A stretch of 47,092 nt of DNA from a virus: IMG/VR virus record IMGVR_UViG_3300035085_000013, positions 1 to 47,092 of that record; one strand, written 5' to 3'. A program made the translations under genes and the position numbers. Below, piece by piece: positions 8,645 to 15,175 of the stretch; position 1 is the first letter of the stretch; every line of letters starts with the position of its first letter. The notes beneath the pieces were generated by a model that saw only the letters and a program-made list of their open reading frames with translations, ran no database searches and was not told the origin of the DNA.

Positions 8645-8934
8645 GCGCTTTTTACGACGATATACTATGAAGTTTGAATTTCCTACAAATTTGTGGGGGA
8701 TGATGGCGCCGCCACTATAGGGCAATCATACTGACCCACACCCCCTCTATGCAAGGGTCGTGCCAGTTACAAACAGGGGTCCAGCTGGGTGCCAAATGGC
8801 ACACGTTTTTTCTGCCGTTTGTTACCATTATTATGTTGTGGCGCGCACGGCGCTATGAGATAGTGTGTGTGTTGGAAGTGACTGCTTCTAACGCCCGCGG
8901 GGCTCCTCCCCGGGCACACAAACGGAGAAAGATT
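8645..8934 (+). other. Non-coding leader region with 5' stem-loop
   Basis: No convincing gene. Just upstream of the gene at 8935 is a GC stem-loop (8893-8915: GCC + CGGGG paired with CCCCG + GGC) followed by the start cassette GGAGAAAGATT (8924-8934). Promoter-like TTGTGG...ACTATA (about 8691-8719) and a leftward CTACAA/ATATAC pair (about 8660-8688) are weak. A promoter for the 8935 gene must lie here, but I cannot place it firmly. Confidence 0.45.
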
Positions 8935-9342
8935 ATGACGAAGATCACAACGCAGATCATGGGCGCGGACAAGAAGACCCCCGTGCGCACCCTCGAGGTC
9001 GAGTACAACTTCGGCGCGAACCTCGCGGACGCGGTGAAGCGCTTCGGGGAGGGGATCGTCTTCGAGCACTTCGTCGACAGCGCGACCATTGCTCTGCAGG
9101 CATTCTGCAGGGGGCGCATGAAGTTGGAGGGCGAGAAGCATCAGACCGACGCGGTGATCACGACGGCGGTCAAGGAGTGGAAGCCGAGCCAGCGCAAGCC
9201 GGCCGACCCGGCGAAGCGGGCGGAGACGGTCAAGCGCCTCACGGGGAACATGACCGAGGCCGAGCGCAAGGCTCTGATCGCCGAGCTGCAGAAGAGCCTG
9301 GTCGCGCAGGGCCCGACGCTCCGGAAGGGTGGCAGGGCCTAA
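8935..9342 (+). CDS. Conserved-type early protein, 135 aa (paralogue of 18456-18893)
   Basis: Starts MTKITTQIMGADKKTP after a stem-loop and the GGAGAAAGATT cassette. It resembles the protein at 18456-18893: both have NL-D-V-x2-FG about residue 30, an H...S...Q segment, a Trp-x-Pro...RKP stretch, then a helical M-x4-R+-L-AEL C-terminus and an Arg-rich end. It is strongly G/C at third positions, unlike most early neighbours, which suggests high expression. The basic tail could bind nucleic acid (inference). Function unknown. Confidence 0.8.
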   Translation: MTKITTQIMGADKKTPVRTLEVEYNFGANLADAVKRFGEGIVFEHFVDSATIALQAFCRGRMKLEGEKHQTDAVITTAVKEWKPSQRKPADPAKRAETVKRLTGNMTEAERKALIAELQKSLVAQGPTLRKGGRA

Positions 9343-9349
9343 CACGGGA

Positions 9350-9367
9350 GGGGGGCGAAAGCCCCCC
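9350..9367 (+). other. GC-rich RNA hairpin without T-tract
   Basis: GGGGGGC-GAAA-GCCCCCC: a 7-bp perfect stem with a GNRA-type tetraloop, placed right after the stop of the gene at 8935. No T-run follows, so it more likely stabilises or attenuates the message than ends it. A second GAAA hairpin, with a T-tract, follows at 9487. Confidence 0.6.
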
Positions 9368-9399
9368 ATCTCGCGCACCTCAGAACAAGGAGAAAGAGA

Positions 9400-9480
9400 A
9401 TGTTAGACGAACTCGAGGGCTTGGCCCTAGTGCTGGCGGTGATCGGTGCGGTGGTTTGGATCTTGGTCAATGCCATCTAG
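9400..9480 (+). CDS. 26-residue single-span membrane peptide
   Basis: ATG at 9400 behind AAGGAGAAAGAGA. The whole peptide is one helix: an acidic start (MLDELEG) then about 20 hydrophobic residues (LALVLAVIGAVVWILVNAI). It is bracketed by the hairpin at 9350 and the terminator at 9487, in a short two-gene unit with 8935-9342. It could modify the host membrane or serve as an early toxin or holin-like peptide; function is not known. Confidence 0.6.
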   Translation: MLDELEGLALVLAVIGAVVWILVNAI

Positions 9481-9486
9481 GGAGGC

Positions 9487-9510
9487 AGCCCCCGAAAGGG
9501 GGCTTTTCCT
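9487..9510 (+). terminator. Intrinsic terminator
   Basis: AGCCCCC-GAAA-GGGGGCT followed by TTTTCCTTT. It closes the 8935-9480 unit on the plus strand, seven bases after the stop codon of the membrane peptide. Confidence 0.9.
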
Positions 9511-9519
9511 TTATCTATT

Positions 9520-9534
9520 GTTCAAAATTTGAAC
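9520..9534. promoter_or_regulatory. GTTCAA-N3-TTGAAC palindrome, copy 2
   Basis: GTTCAAAATTTGAAC, a perfect palindrome apart from its centre, between the plus-strand terminator at 9487 and the end of the minus-strand gene at 9582. Confidence 0.7.
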
Positions 9535-9581
9535 AGGTTACTATATCGCGCGTTATAGACATTTGATGGTATATAGCGGAC

Positions 9582-9974
9582 TTATTCAGAGTCATTTGAT
9601 GGCATAGGTAGAGGCAACGCCTCCCTGTCTATTGTCCTAAGCTCCTCTAATAAACCCGGGTCTTGCCTGACCATCTCTTGCATCATTTGCAGGAGCTGGG
9701 CGTCACTGGCTTTGTGGATGTGACGATGGTCGTGCAGATGAAGGGTTTCTGTTTTTTCAGTATAACCACCTAATATAGCGAATATCTTCACCGCGTTGGC
9801 CCATTTCAATGGATCTTCACCAGCCCATTGCACCATGCGCTCAAGTGAGGGCCTAGCTTGCAACAAGGCACTAAGAGCATCAGCAAATGGGTCGCGAGAG
9901 TATTGCTCAATGGCAAGTCGCAACTCCTCGCGTGAGACTCTGTTTTGATCGCTAGGCCAACTGCGTTCCGCCAT
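9582..9974 (-). CDS. Probable terminase small subunit
   Basis: 130 residues. The middle is helical (FADALSALLQARPSLERMVQWAG, ANAVKIFAILGGYTEKTETLHLHDHRHI) and is followed by KASDAQLLQMMQEM. This resembles the C-terminal part of phage small terminases, where a beta/oligomer segment precedes an S/DDAEL helix. It would recognise phage DNA and hand it to TerL. It sits in a minus-strand island apart from terL, with plus-strand genes between. The recognition is by pattern only. Confidence 0.5.
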   Translation of the reverse strand: MAERSWPSDQNRVSREELRLAIEQYSRDPFADALSALLQARPSLERMVQWAGEDPLKWANAVKIFAILGGYTEKTETLHLHDHRHIHKASDAQLLQMMQEMVRQDPGLLEELRTIDREALPLPMPSNDSE

Positions 9975-9985
9975 GATAGGTTTTC

Positions 9986-10264
9986 CTAGGATTTCGACTT
10001 ATCCCAATTATTACTTTCAACTAAGCGAAGGTGGGATCGGACTATCCAGATGTCGATAGCTCGACGACTTGCGATATATTTGCCACCTGTTGTCCATGAT
10101 GCAGCAGGGAGGCCACCGTGCTTGATGGATTTGCGGACAGTTCCGATGGAGCAGCCGAGGTATGCGGCGATTTGTGCTAGGCCGCAGAAGATTTCTCTTT
10201 TTTTGACTTCTTCAGGGAGGCCAAGAGCTTCAATCTGAGGGATTGTCTTCTCTGCGCTTGGCAT
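9986..10264 (-). CDS. Winged-helix/excisionase-type DNA-binding protein
   Basis: 92 residues. Residues about 28-70 (GLAQIAAYLGCSIGTVRKSIKHGGLPAA...GGKYIASRRAIDIWI) fit the helix-turn-helix plus wing of MerR/Xis or small-terminase DNA-binding domains. It lies 11 nt upstream of the probable small terminase, so it could be that protein's DNA-binding partner, or a regulator of the nearby divergent promoter. No integrase is present, so a true excisionase role is unlikely. Confidence 0.65.
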   Translation of the reverse strand: MPSAEKTIPQIEALGLPEEVKKREIFCGLAQIAAYLGCSIGTVRKSIKHGGLPAASWTTGGKYIASRRAIDIWIVRSHLRLVESNNWDKSKS

Positions 10265-10391
10265 CTTCCTTTGTGATCCTACGAAGCTTTTCGAAACGTT
10301 GCCTTACGGCTGGGGACATCTTTTTGTCCATCATGTCCTTGATGGTGTATGGAAGGGGCGGGGGGATCGGAGAGAGGGGGTCATTTGACAT
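10230..10391 (-). CDS. Small hypothetical protein, 53 aa
   Basis: Reads MSNDPLSPIPPPLPYTIKDMMDKKM... and ends KRREDNPSD. Pro-rich start, then a charged helix. It overlaps the next gene start by 35 nt. The AACAG leader before ATG resembles that of some other genes here, but there is no strong ribosome site. It would be the first gene of the 10391-9582 minus-strand unit. Confidence 0.45.
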   Translation of the reverse strand: MSNDPLSPIPPPLPYTIKDMMDKKMSPAVRQRFEKLRRITKEDAKRREDNPSD

Positions 10392-10480
10392 CTGTTTAAT
10401 ATTGCACACTTATGGAGAGGCGTCAAGCATGAAACCTATGATGACCCTGTTAGGGGGTGTTATGTTCCATACATCGAATG

Positions 10481-10501
10481 CAATTGTTATTGATTGTACC
10501 A
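10481..10501 (-). promoter_or_regulatory. Promoter-like element, leftward copy
   Basis: On the minus strand this reads TGGTACAATCAATA then ACAATTG. It matches the copy at 10637-10657 in 19 of 21 bases, with a shared GGGTGTG 8 bases upstream. TACAAT preceded by TG-G looks like an extended -10 box, but no -35 is evident. It lies 90 bases upstream of the start at 10391. Confidence 0.55.
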
Positions 10502-10636
10502 CCCTGGAGCACACCCGCCCATGTTGCATCGCTATACAAAGACGCTTGGCTTTTATTACTGTTATTTTTTTTTTTACTATATATAAGAGATAGACCTGTT
10601 TGTCCCTGACAGAAGGGGATGGGTGTGTCATGGGAA

Positions 10637-10657
10637 TGGTACAATCAATATGAATTG
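10637..10657 (+). promoter_or_regulatory. Promoter-like element, rightward copy
   Basis: TGGTACAATCAATA then TGAATTG, with GGGTGTG 9 bases upstream. It faces away from its partner at 10481-10501 and lies 44 bases before the start at 10702. The extended -10 reading (TGGTACAAT) predicts rightward transcription into the large early gene cluster. Confidence 0.55.
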
Positions 10658-10701
10658 TGTACGATGTATGGGGCGCGTGTGCGCCTGTTGCGGAGGCATA
10701 G

Positions 10702-11034
10702 ATGGCCCGACGGATTATAGATAGACAGGAGACCTACATGAAATGGAGCAAGAGGATCGTGGATGACCTTGACTATTATTTCAAGGGGGTTAAAAACCAG
10801 GCGCTTGCGAATACACTCGCAATCAAGGTTGTCAACGTGCTGGTGACAAACAAGTTCCTGCCACGTGAAGTTATTGCAATGATGAGCTTTAGGGACAATA
10901 ATCAGCGAATGTCATTGAATGAGATGAGGGCTATATATCTGCAAATGCACCCCAAAGATGAGGAGGAAGAAGTGGATCTAGAGGGCGCGCCAGTGCCTGA
11001 TCTGTCACCAACAGCTGATGATCCGGAACACTGA
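10702..11034 (+). CDS. Hypothetical early protein, 110 aa
   Basis: First gene of the rightward cluster, after GCGGAGGCATAG. It is helical and basic at the N-terminus (MARRIIDRQETYMKWSKRIVDDL) with a strongly acidic C-terminus (EEEEVDLEG). No family recognised. Its position right behind the control region suggests immediate-early expression. Confidence 0.75.
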   Translation: MARRIIDRQETYMKWSKRIVDDLDYYFKGVKNQALANTLAIKVVNVLVTNKFLPREVIAMMSFRDNNQRMSLNEMRAIYLQMHPKDEEEEVDLEGAPVPDLSPTADDPEH

Positions 11035-11110
11035 TTGTAAACGCTGTTGCATAGTAAGGGAATGGGTGGTACATTTGTATGCTGATACATTGACTAAAAG
11101 GAGAAAACAG

Positions 11111-11389
11111 ATGGCAGAAGAGATCAAGGCCAATCCGGCGTTCGAGATCTTCCGCGCCGACGAGGTGGCGGAGTGCTGGGAGGGTGTGGGGCGAGAGCTC
11201 TATGGGAAGCTCTGGAAGATCGCTGTGATCCAGAAGCCTATTCCCAATATCGAAGATAGCGGTCCCTCAGATCATATTGGCTTCGAGTGCCTGGCGAAGC
11301 ACTGGGACATGTTGACCGCCGATGAGCAGCGCGCCCTCAATGTCCTGGCAGAAGCCAAACAAGCAGAGTGGAGGAATTGGCTGGCCTGA
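11111..11389 (+). CDS. Hypothetical early protein, 92 aa
   Basis: The start was chosen at ATG 11111 behind AAGGAGAAAACAG; the frame is open further upstream. Acidic, with several Trp residues (CWEGVGRELYGKLWKIAV, KHWDMLTADEQRAL). No recognised domain. The 76-base gap before it carries a weak resemblance (GGGTGGTACA at 11064) to the divergent promoter element. Confidence 0.7.
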   Translation: MAEEIKANPAFEIFRADEVAECWEGVGRELYGKLWKIAVIQKPIPNIEDSGPSDHIGFECLAKHWDMLTADEQRALNVLAEAKQAEWRNWLA

Positions 11390-11441
11390 CGCTGCTCGAA
11401 GGGCCGCGGGTTTAACCAGTTCAACGCAGGGGAGAATAACA

Positions 11442-11645
11442 ATGCCTGTCTATTACATGCTCTGCACCCTTGAAGAGGACGGCAAGTGGTCTCCGCAATG
11501 GGGAGACTATTCGTATGCCGCTGTGTTGGTGGAGAGGCAGGAGGCGTATCAGGCCTATGCCATGAAGGACAAGAAGATCGTCAAATGCGAGGGAGATACG
11601 CAAGCTGATGTTGACAGGGCAGTTGCGCGGTTGAACCAGGGGTGA
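11442..11645 (+). CDS. Hypothetical early protein, 67 aa
   Basis: Start behind GGGGAGAATAACA. Small alpha/beta protein (MPVYYMLCTLEEDGKWSPQWGDYS). The stop falls two bases before palindrome copy 3. Function unknown. Confidence 0.7.
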   Translation: MPVYYMLCTLEEDGKWSPQWGDYSYAAVLVERQEAYQAYAMKDKKIVKCEGDTQADVDRAVARLNQG

Positions 11646-11646
11646 T

Positions 11647-11661
11647 GTTCAATTTTTGAAC
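11647..11661. promoter_or_regulatory. GTTCAA-N3-TTGAAC palindrome, copy 3
   Basis: GTTCAATTTTTGAAC in the 49-base gap between the genes ending at 11645 and starting at 11695. Confidence 0.65.
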
Positions 11662-11694
11662 GCTTCTTACTGCAACACAAAGAGGAGAAAGAAA

Positions 11695-11922
11695 ATGAGC
11701 GCGGTTGATGATACGCTGGATAGTGTGATGAACCTGGGTGATGCCTATTTGGTGACAACGAAACCAGACCGATGGGGTCAGACTTATCCGAGAGTCATCT
11801 TTGCTATGTCGATTAGCACAGCGAGGCGCGCAGCGATGAAGATAGCCCTCGGTGGGGAGGTGGATCTCTGTGTGAAGCTGGAGAGCAAGAAGGCGATCGA
11901 CTATTTGTCCAAGCGTATCTGA
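11695..11922 (+). CDS. Hypothetical early protein, 75 aa
   Basis: ATG 11695 follows AGGAGAAAGAAA. Small mixed alpha/beta protein (MSAVDDTLDSVMNLGDAYLVTT...). It is the first gene after palindrome copy 3 and so may start a regulated subunit. No domain recognised. Confidence 0.7.
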   Translation: MSAVDDTLDSVMNLGDAYLVTTKPDRWGQTYPRVIFAMSISTARRAAMKIALGGEVDLCVKLESKKAIDYLSKRI

Positions 11923-11940
11923 AAAACAGGAGAAAGATCC

Positions 11941-12129
11941 ATGAACGGCATAGATAAGAATCAGATCAAGACCCTGCTCGATGACATCTTGTGTGAGTTT
12001 GAGAAGAAGATGGCCAATGCTAATGCGTTGAAGAGTGGGGATATGGACCCGCTGGATACGCTTAAGCGCGCTGCGTGTATCCAGCAGCTGGCGGACATAT
12101 ACACCCGCTGGATTGTGGACAATACCTGA
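11941..12129 (+). CDS. Hypothetical early protein, 62 aa
   Basis: Preceded by the exact cassette GGAGAAAGATC (11929-11939). Almost entirely helical (IKTLLDDILCEFEKKMANANAL...AACIQQLADIYTRWIV). Function unknown. Confidence 0.7.
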   Translation: MNGIDKNQIKTLLDDILCEFEKKMANANALKSGDMDPLDTLKRAACIQQLADIYTRWIVDNT

Positions 12130-12147
12130 CAAAAGGGAAAAAGATCT

Positions 12148-12351
12148 ATGTACGTCTCACCAAATTATCCCACAAAGAAGAAGCTCAAGGAAGCCCTTGC
12201 GGCGGGCAAGCCTGTTGTGGTGTACGCGCCTGGGCTCGGGAGCATTCCTAGGGATGGCACTGTGCATCTGGAAGGCCCGCACAGCCCGGCGCCCCATACC
12301 TGGTATGCCGAGGGCACGATGAAGGACGGCAAACTGGTCAGCGTCAGATAA
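12148..12351 (+). CDS. Hypothetical early protein, 67 aa
   Basis: Starts MYVSPNYPTKKKLKEALAAGKPVVVYAPG, with a variant cassette GGAAAAAGATC upstream. It resembles short beta/alpha phage proteins with a Lys-rich first helix followed by a strand, and a HPG-rich second half. No firm family. Confidence 0.7.
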   Translation: MYVSPNYPTKKKLKEALAAGKPVVVYAPGLGSIPRDGTVHLEGPHSPAPHTWYAEGTMKDGKLVSVR

Positions 12352-12364
12352 GGGGAGAAAGATC

Positions 12365-12793
12365 ATGAAGTTCAGGCTGATGGTTGAGGGGAAGGAGATC
12401 ATCGTCTCTGCTGTTTACCAGGTCTGCGGGACCTGCAACGGCAAGGGATCGCATTCACACAGGTTCGGCGCCATCACCGCGAGTGATCGCGAGGAGTGGG
12501 ATGAAGAGAGCTTCAGGGATTACATCGCCGGGCGCTATGATGAAGTGTGTGGGGAATGCAACGGTAAAAGGGTTATCGCTGTTCCTGACATGAACAGCCT
12601 GGATAAGCCCACTCGGAGGTTCCTCGAGCGCTGGCAAAAGGAAGAGGAGGAGTTCGAGGCCACTTCCTGGGCCGAGCGCAGGGCTGAAAACCCCAGAGAT
12701 TTCGAGGGCCAATACAGATATCGGAGCAAGTCCATCTGGGCGAGCGCCGAGTTCTCTGAGACGGGCCAGTTCGCCCCTGCTGAGGAGGAATAG
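12365..12793 (+). CDS. DnaJ-type zinc-finger protein, 142 aa
   Basis: Two CxxCxGxG-like half sites, CGTCNGKGSH (about residues 21-30) and CGECNGKR (about 61-68), make one DnaJ-cysteine-rich-type zinc site around an acidic insert. The C-terminal half is charged and helical. There is no J domain, so it is not a chaperone of the usual kind. The exact cassette GGAGAAAGATC lies directly before ATG. Confidence 0.75.
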   Translation: MKFRLMVEGKEIIVSAVYQVCGTCNGKGSHSHRFGAITASDREEWDEESFRDYIAGRYDEVCGECNGKRVIAVPDMNSLDKPTRRFLERWQKEEEEFEATSWAERRAENPRDFEGQYRYRSKSIWASAEFSETGQFAPAEEE

Positions 12794-12797
12794 AGAG

Positions 12798-13073
12798 ATG
12801 GCCAAAGCCAAGGCTGGGTTCGCTGCTGCTGTTGCTGCTGTTCGCACAAGGCCGACCAGCGGCAGGTATCGCAGAGCAGAGAGCACAGCCTTGGCGGGCT
12901 TTTCTTATAACAAGGGATTGAAGAAGCTCACGGTTACATTTGCGCGCACGGGGGCGCGATATAGATATTCTGATGTTCCACCTGATGTGTGGGAGGCCCT
13001 GAATTTGTCGGCCTCGCACGGGCAGTTCTTTAATCAGTTTATTCGGAACAACTATGATTTTGAGGAGGTCTGA
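12798..13073 (+). CDS. KTSC-domain protein
   Basis: 91 residues. The C-terminal 60 match the KTSC domain: ESTALAGFSYNKGLKKLTVTF...RYRYSDVPPDVWEAL...SHGQFFNQFIRNNY. KTSC is a small fold often found fused to lysyl-tRNA synthetase or in phage proteins; its molecular role is not established. The N-terminus is Ala/Arg-rich. Confidence 0.8.
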   Translation: MAKAKAGFAAAVAAVRTRPTSGRYRRAESTALAGFSYNKGLKKLTVTFARTGARYRYSDVPPDVWEALNLSASHGQFFNQFIRNNYDFEEV

Positions 13074-13074
13074 T

Positions 13075-13266
13075 ATGGCGTCTGCTGAATATTTGGCGAA
13101 GTTAGAAGCTGCTCTCACTAAGGATGATTGGGAGTACATCCATTATGCGGTGCAAACTCGCATCGCTAGGGCAATGCCCAAAAAGGGAGAGCCTGCGGGA
13201 TCACGTGAGTTTGAGGAACAAAGCGCGCGCATCATGGCCTATCTAATTGAAAAGGCATACGGCTGA
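13075..13266 (+). CDS. Hypothetical early protein, 63 aa
   Basis: Helical, starts MASAEYLAKLEAALTKDDWEYIHYAV. It begins one base after the KTSC stop, with GAGGTC as ribosome site inside that gene's end, so the two are translationally coupled. Confidence 0.7.
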   Translation: MASAEYLAKLEAALTKDDWEYIHYAVQTRIARAMPKKGEPAGSREFEEQSARIMAYLIEKAYG

Positions 13267-13283
13267 TAATGGGAGAAAGATCT

Positions 13284-13469
13284 ATGACCATCCAAGAGTT
13301 CATCACCAAATACGGAACCGACACGCCAGAGTTGTTCGTTACATTTCTGATCCTACGCGCACCAGAGTTTGAAGGTGATAAGAAGTTGGCTATAGTAATA
13401 GGGAGAATGATGGCTGACCTAACAAGTGCTCTACAAGCTGCAAAAGAGGAGAAAGATCATGGTGCATAG
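13284..13469 (+). CDS. Hypothetical early protein, 61 aa
   Basis: Start set by the exact cassette GGAGAAAGATC (13272-13282). Small helical protein (MTIQEFITKYGTDTPELFVTF...). It overlaps the next gene by 11 nt. Confidence 0.65.
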   Translation: MTIQEFITKYGTDTPELFVTFLILRAPEFEGDKKLAIVIGRMMADLTSALQAAKEEKDHGA

Positions 13470-13680
13470 ACAGTACTTTGTGATAGCCAGGCGGGACTAT
13501 GGCTATCTGGTGAATAACCCCCTCCATGCGGGATTGGCGCGCTGGGGCTTGGATATAGAAGAGAGCTATATCTTCTCAAGCAGGCAGCGCGCGGAGGCGG
13601 TCAAGGAGCTGTGGGCCGGGCAGCCTAGCGCGGAGATCAAAGTGATGGAGGTGAAGGTCACTGTTGAAGTAATCTCCTAG
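13459..13680 (+). CDS. Hypothetical early protein, 73 aa
   Basis: The exact cassette at 13448-13458 abuts ATG 13459. Alpha/beta protein (MVHRQYFVIARRDYGYLVNN...VMEVKVTVEVIS) with a likely two-strand, one-helix, two-strand fold. Function unknown. Confidence 0.7.
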   Translation: MVHRQYFVIARRDYGYLVNNPLHAGLARWGLDIEESYIFSSRQRAEAVKELWAGQPSAEIKVMEVKVTVEVIS

Positions 13681-13684
13681 CAAG

Positions 13685-13867
13685 ATGATCGACTTCGGGC
13701 CAGTTGTCCTGCGGAATATATTCCCAGTCGGGGACAACTGGCTCTTTGTTTATCAATTTAAGGTTGGAGGGCATTATGCAGTCATCAAGCATGTTCCAGA
13801 GAGGGACCTTACAGGTGGAACACAACAGAAGGATGATGGATCATGGCAGAACAAAAGCTGCCGATAG
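13685..13867 (+). CDS. Hypothetical early protein, 60 aa
   Basis: Starts MIDFGPVVLRNIFPVGDNWLFVYQFKVGG, a plausible beta-rich fold. There is no good ribosome site, but it lies 5 nt from the previous stop. Its second half overlaps two other possible frames (13776-14030 and 13843-14037), so its extent is uncertain. Confidence 0.45.
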   Translation: MIDFGPVVLRNIFPVGDNWLFVYQFKVGGHYAVIKHVPERDLTGGTQQKDDGSWQNKSCR

Positions 13868-14030
13868 GGGATGCGACGTTGCACCCTGCCCTGCTGTTCT
13901 CATATCGGGAACGAAAGGAAAGGTGTTCCGGGTGTCCAACGTGTGGTGGTTCCAGCAACTGGATGGTTCCATTCAGCGTGTGGGCATTGACGATTTTGTC
14001 ATTGGCGCTTGTCATATGGGGAGGCTTTGA
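13776..14030 (+). CDS. Possible small protein overlapping neighbours, up to 84 aa
   Basis: ATG 13776 follows TTGGAGGGCATT. The convincing part is the C-terminus (GKVFRVSNVWWFQQLDGSIQ, then RVGIDDFVIG). Its stop shares TGATG with the next gene, which favours this frame. A shorter start near 13830 is possible. Confidence 0.4.
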   Translation: MQSSSMFQRGTLQVEHNRRMMDHGRTKAADRGCDVAPCPAVLISGTKGKVFRVSNVWWFQQLDGSIQRVGIDDFVIGACHMGRL

Positions 14031-14037
14031 TGGCTAA
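13843..14037 (+). CDS. Possible single-span membrane protein, 64 aa (alternative frame)
   Basis: Contains CSGCPTCGG and then a hydrophobic helix (VWALTILSLALVIWGGF, about residues 46-62). Weak ribosome site. It competes with the frame at 13776-14030, and one or both may be real. Confidence 0.35.
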   Translation: MAEQKLPIGDATLHPALLFSYRERKERCSGCPTCGGSSNWMVPFSVWALTILSLALVIWGGFDG

Positions 14038-14155
14038 CAATAAGAGCTGGTGGCGGAAAAGGATGCTGCGCGGTTGTGCACAGAGGCGCGCAGAGCGCCG
14101 GCGGGTTCGCGCCAGGTGGGAACAGATCATGAGGAGGCAGGGATGGATGCGCTAG
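14030..14155 (+). CDS. Arginine-rich 41-residue peptide
   Basis: Reads MANNKSWWRKRMLRGCAQRR..., with about one third Arg/Lys. ATG 14030 overlaps the previous stop (TGATG), with GGAGG just upstream. It is likely a nucleic-acid-binding or disordered basic peptide. Confidence 0.5.
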   Translation: MANNKSWWRKRMLRGCAQRRAERRRVRARWEQIMRRQGWMR

Positions 14156-14379
14156 GTAAGTTTACCGAAGACGCATGGCAGATCATGCGTGATGGCATCT
14201 CCAAGGCATTCCGTGCAGGAAGGGCGCATGGGATAAACGAGGCTGCGGAGTTCCTCGTGACAAACATCAAACAGGGGGATTTCCACACCCTGGATATCGC
14301 GCGCAAGCTCTTGACGCTTGCCAAGCAGGTTGCGACAGATCAAGAGAAAAAGGAGAAAGATGATGGCAAAGAAGGTTGA
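14143..14379 (+). CDS. Hypothetical early protein, 78 aa
   Basis: ATG 14143 lies behind GAGGAGGCAGGG. Helical, charged (MDALGKFTEDAWQIMRDGISKAFRAG...). Overlaps both neighbours by about 15 nt. Function unknown. Confidence 0.65.
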   Translation: MDALGKFTEDAWQIMRDGISKAFRAGRAHGINEAAEFLVTNIKQGDFHTLDIARKLLTLAKQVATDQEKKEKDDGKEG

Positions 14380-14656
14380 GCGCTTCCAGGCGGAGGATGG
14401 TGCCCTCTTCAACACAGAAAAGGAGTGTGAAGAATACGAGTTGAACAGCGCATTCCTCATCAAGCTGCATCAGATTGTTTCTGAAATGCAGCTGGGTGTA
14501 GAAGGCAAGACCTTTGATGGTGGCCTTCTGCAGCGTGTCGTCAAAGCAATGTGCAATGGCATCATCAATAAACAGATGCCCTTGCGCGAGCTATTAGTCT
14601 GGTATCATAGCGAGCGAGAGGCGCTGTTGGATACCTTCAAAGGAGAAGGAGAATGA
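14363..14656 (+). CDS. Hypothetical early protein, 97 aa
   Basis: The cassette GGAGAAAGATG (14352-14362) ends exactly at ATG 14363, which decides between two adjacent ATGs. Starts MAKKVERFQAEDGALFNTEKECEEYE, a pattern common in small phage proteins (a strand pair then an acidic helix). Function unknown. Confidence 0.7.
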   Translation: MAKKVERFQAEDGALFNTEKECEEYELNSAFLIKLHQIVSEMQLGVEGKTFDGGLLQRVVKAMCNGIINKQMPLRELLVWYHSEREALLDTFKGEGE

Positions 14657-14949
14657 GCGAGCGCATCGGCCAAACAAAAGGAGAGTTTAGCGTCTGTATC
14701 TGGTACGACACCGGCCAGTATGAATACGTCAGACGTTGGGTGTCGGCAGAGGAGGCTGTGACGGCAGCTAAACATCACACAACATCTGTCGGCGCGCGCC
14801 TGGGTGTTGTCACCAAGGTCATAGTGACAGACGGTCTAGACTTGACTAATTTCGAGTGGGATTACAAGAAAGGGATTGTATTCCCCACACCTGAGATGCT
14901 ACAGCAGGCGAGGGATGCTTTGAAGGGGAAGCCGGCCAATGACTGCTGA
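14653..14949 (+). CDS. Hypothetical early protein, 98 aa
   Basis: ATGA-coupled to the previous gene. Beta-alpha-beta pattern (GEFSVCIWYDTGQYEYVRRWVSAEEAVTAAKHH...GVVTKVIVTD), typical of small conserved phage proteins that may bind a protein partner. Function unknown. Confidence 0.7.
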   Translation: MSERIGQTKGEFSVCIWYDTGQYEYVRRWVSAEEAVTAAKHHTTSVGARLGVVTKVIVTDGLDLTNFEWDYKKGIVFPTPEMLQQARDALKGKPANDC

Positions 14950-15175
14950 TGATAAAGGCCAGGTTGCTATTCCTTGCGCGGAGGAATGGAACCTCCTCAA
15001 TGCAGCCATCAGGCTGGCGCGCGCTATTAAGCGCTTTGAATGGGCAGGTAAGAGAACATCAGCAGATGAAGTCATGAGGTCCTTGCAAGGCAAAGTAATA
15101 GACGCTGAGCAGAATCTCTTAAAGATGTATAATCTATATGAAAAGATGAAAAGGAGGAGGAAAGCAAATGTCTGA
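14939..15175 (+). CDS. Hypothetical early protein, 78 aa
   Basis: Two predicted helices and a basic C-terminus (MKRRRKANV). Overlaps the previous gene by 11 nt. Function unknown. Confidence 0.65.
   Translation: MTADDKGQVAIPCAEEWNLLNAAIRLARAIKRFEWAGKRTSADEVMRSLQGKVIDAEQNLLKMYNLYEKMKRRRKANV

Larger units (their letters stand above)
10392..10701. other. Divergent non-coding control region, possible origin
   Basis: About 310 bases without a convincing gene, between leftward (10391 down) and rightward (10702 up) gene sets. It contains two facing copies of a promoter-like element, then between them a 12-base T-run and TATATATA (about 10566-10582), an easily melted stretch. This layout suits a master divergent promoter. 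A replication origin is an alternative or additional role (inference). Confidence 0.6.

Noticed and set aside
9520-9534. Palindromes as rho-independent terminators
   Set aside because: Stems of six A/T-rich pairs with a 3-base centre and no T-tract are too weak for termination, and their sequence is conserved, unlike that of true terminators here.
9986-10264. Excisionase with integrase, indicating a temperate phage
   Set aside because: The HTH fold fits, but no integrase, recombinase or attachment site is seen anywhere, so a temperate life cycle is not supported.
10392-10701. tRNA or small protein genes in the control region
   Set aside because: No cloverleaf-like arms with a CCA end, and the open frames there lack ribosome sites and have skewed composition.
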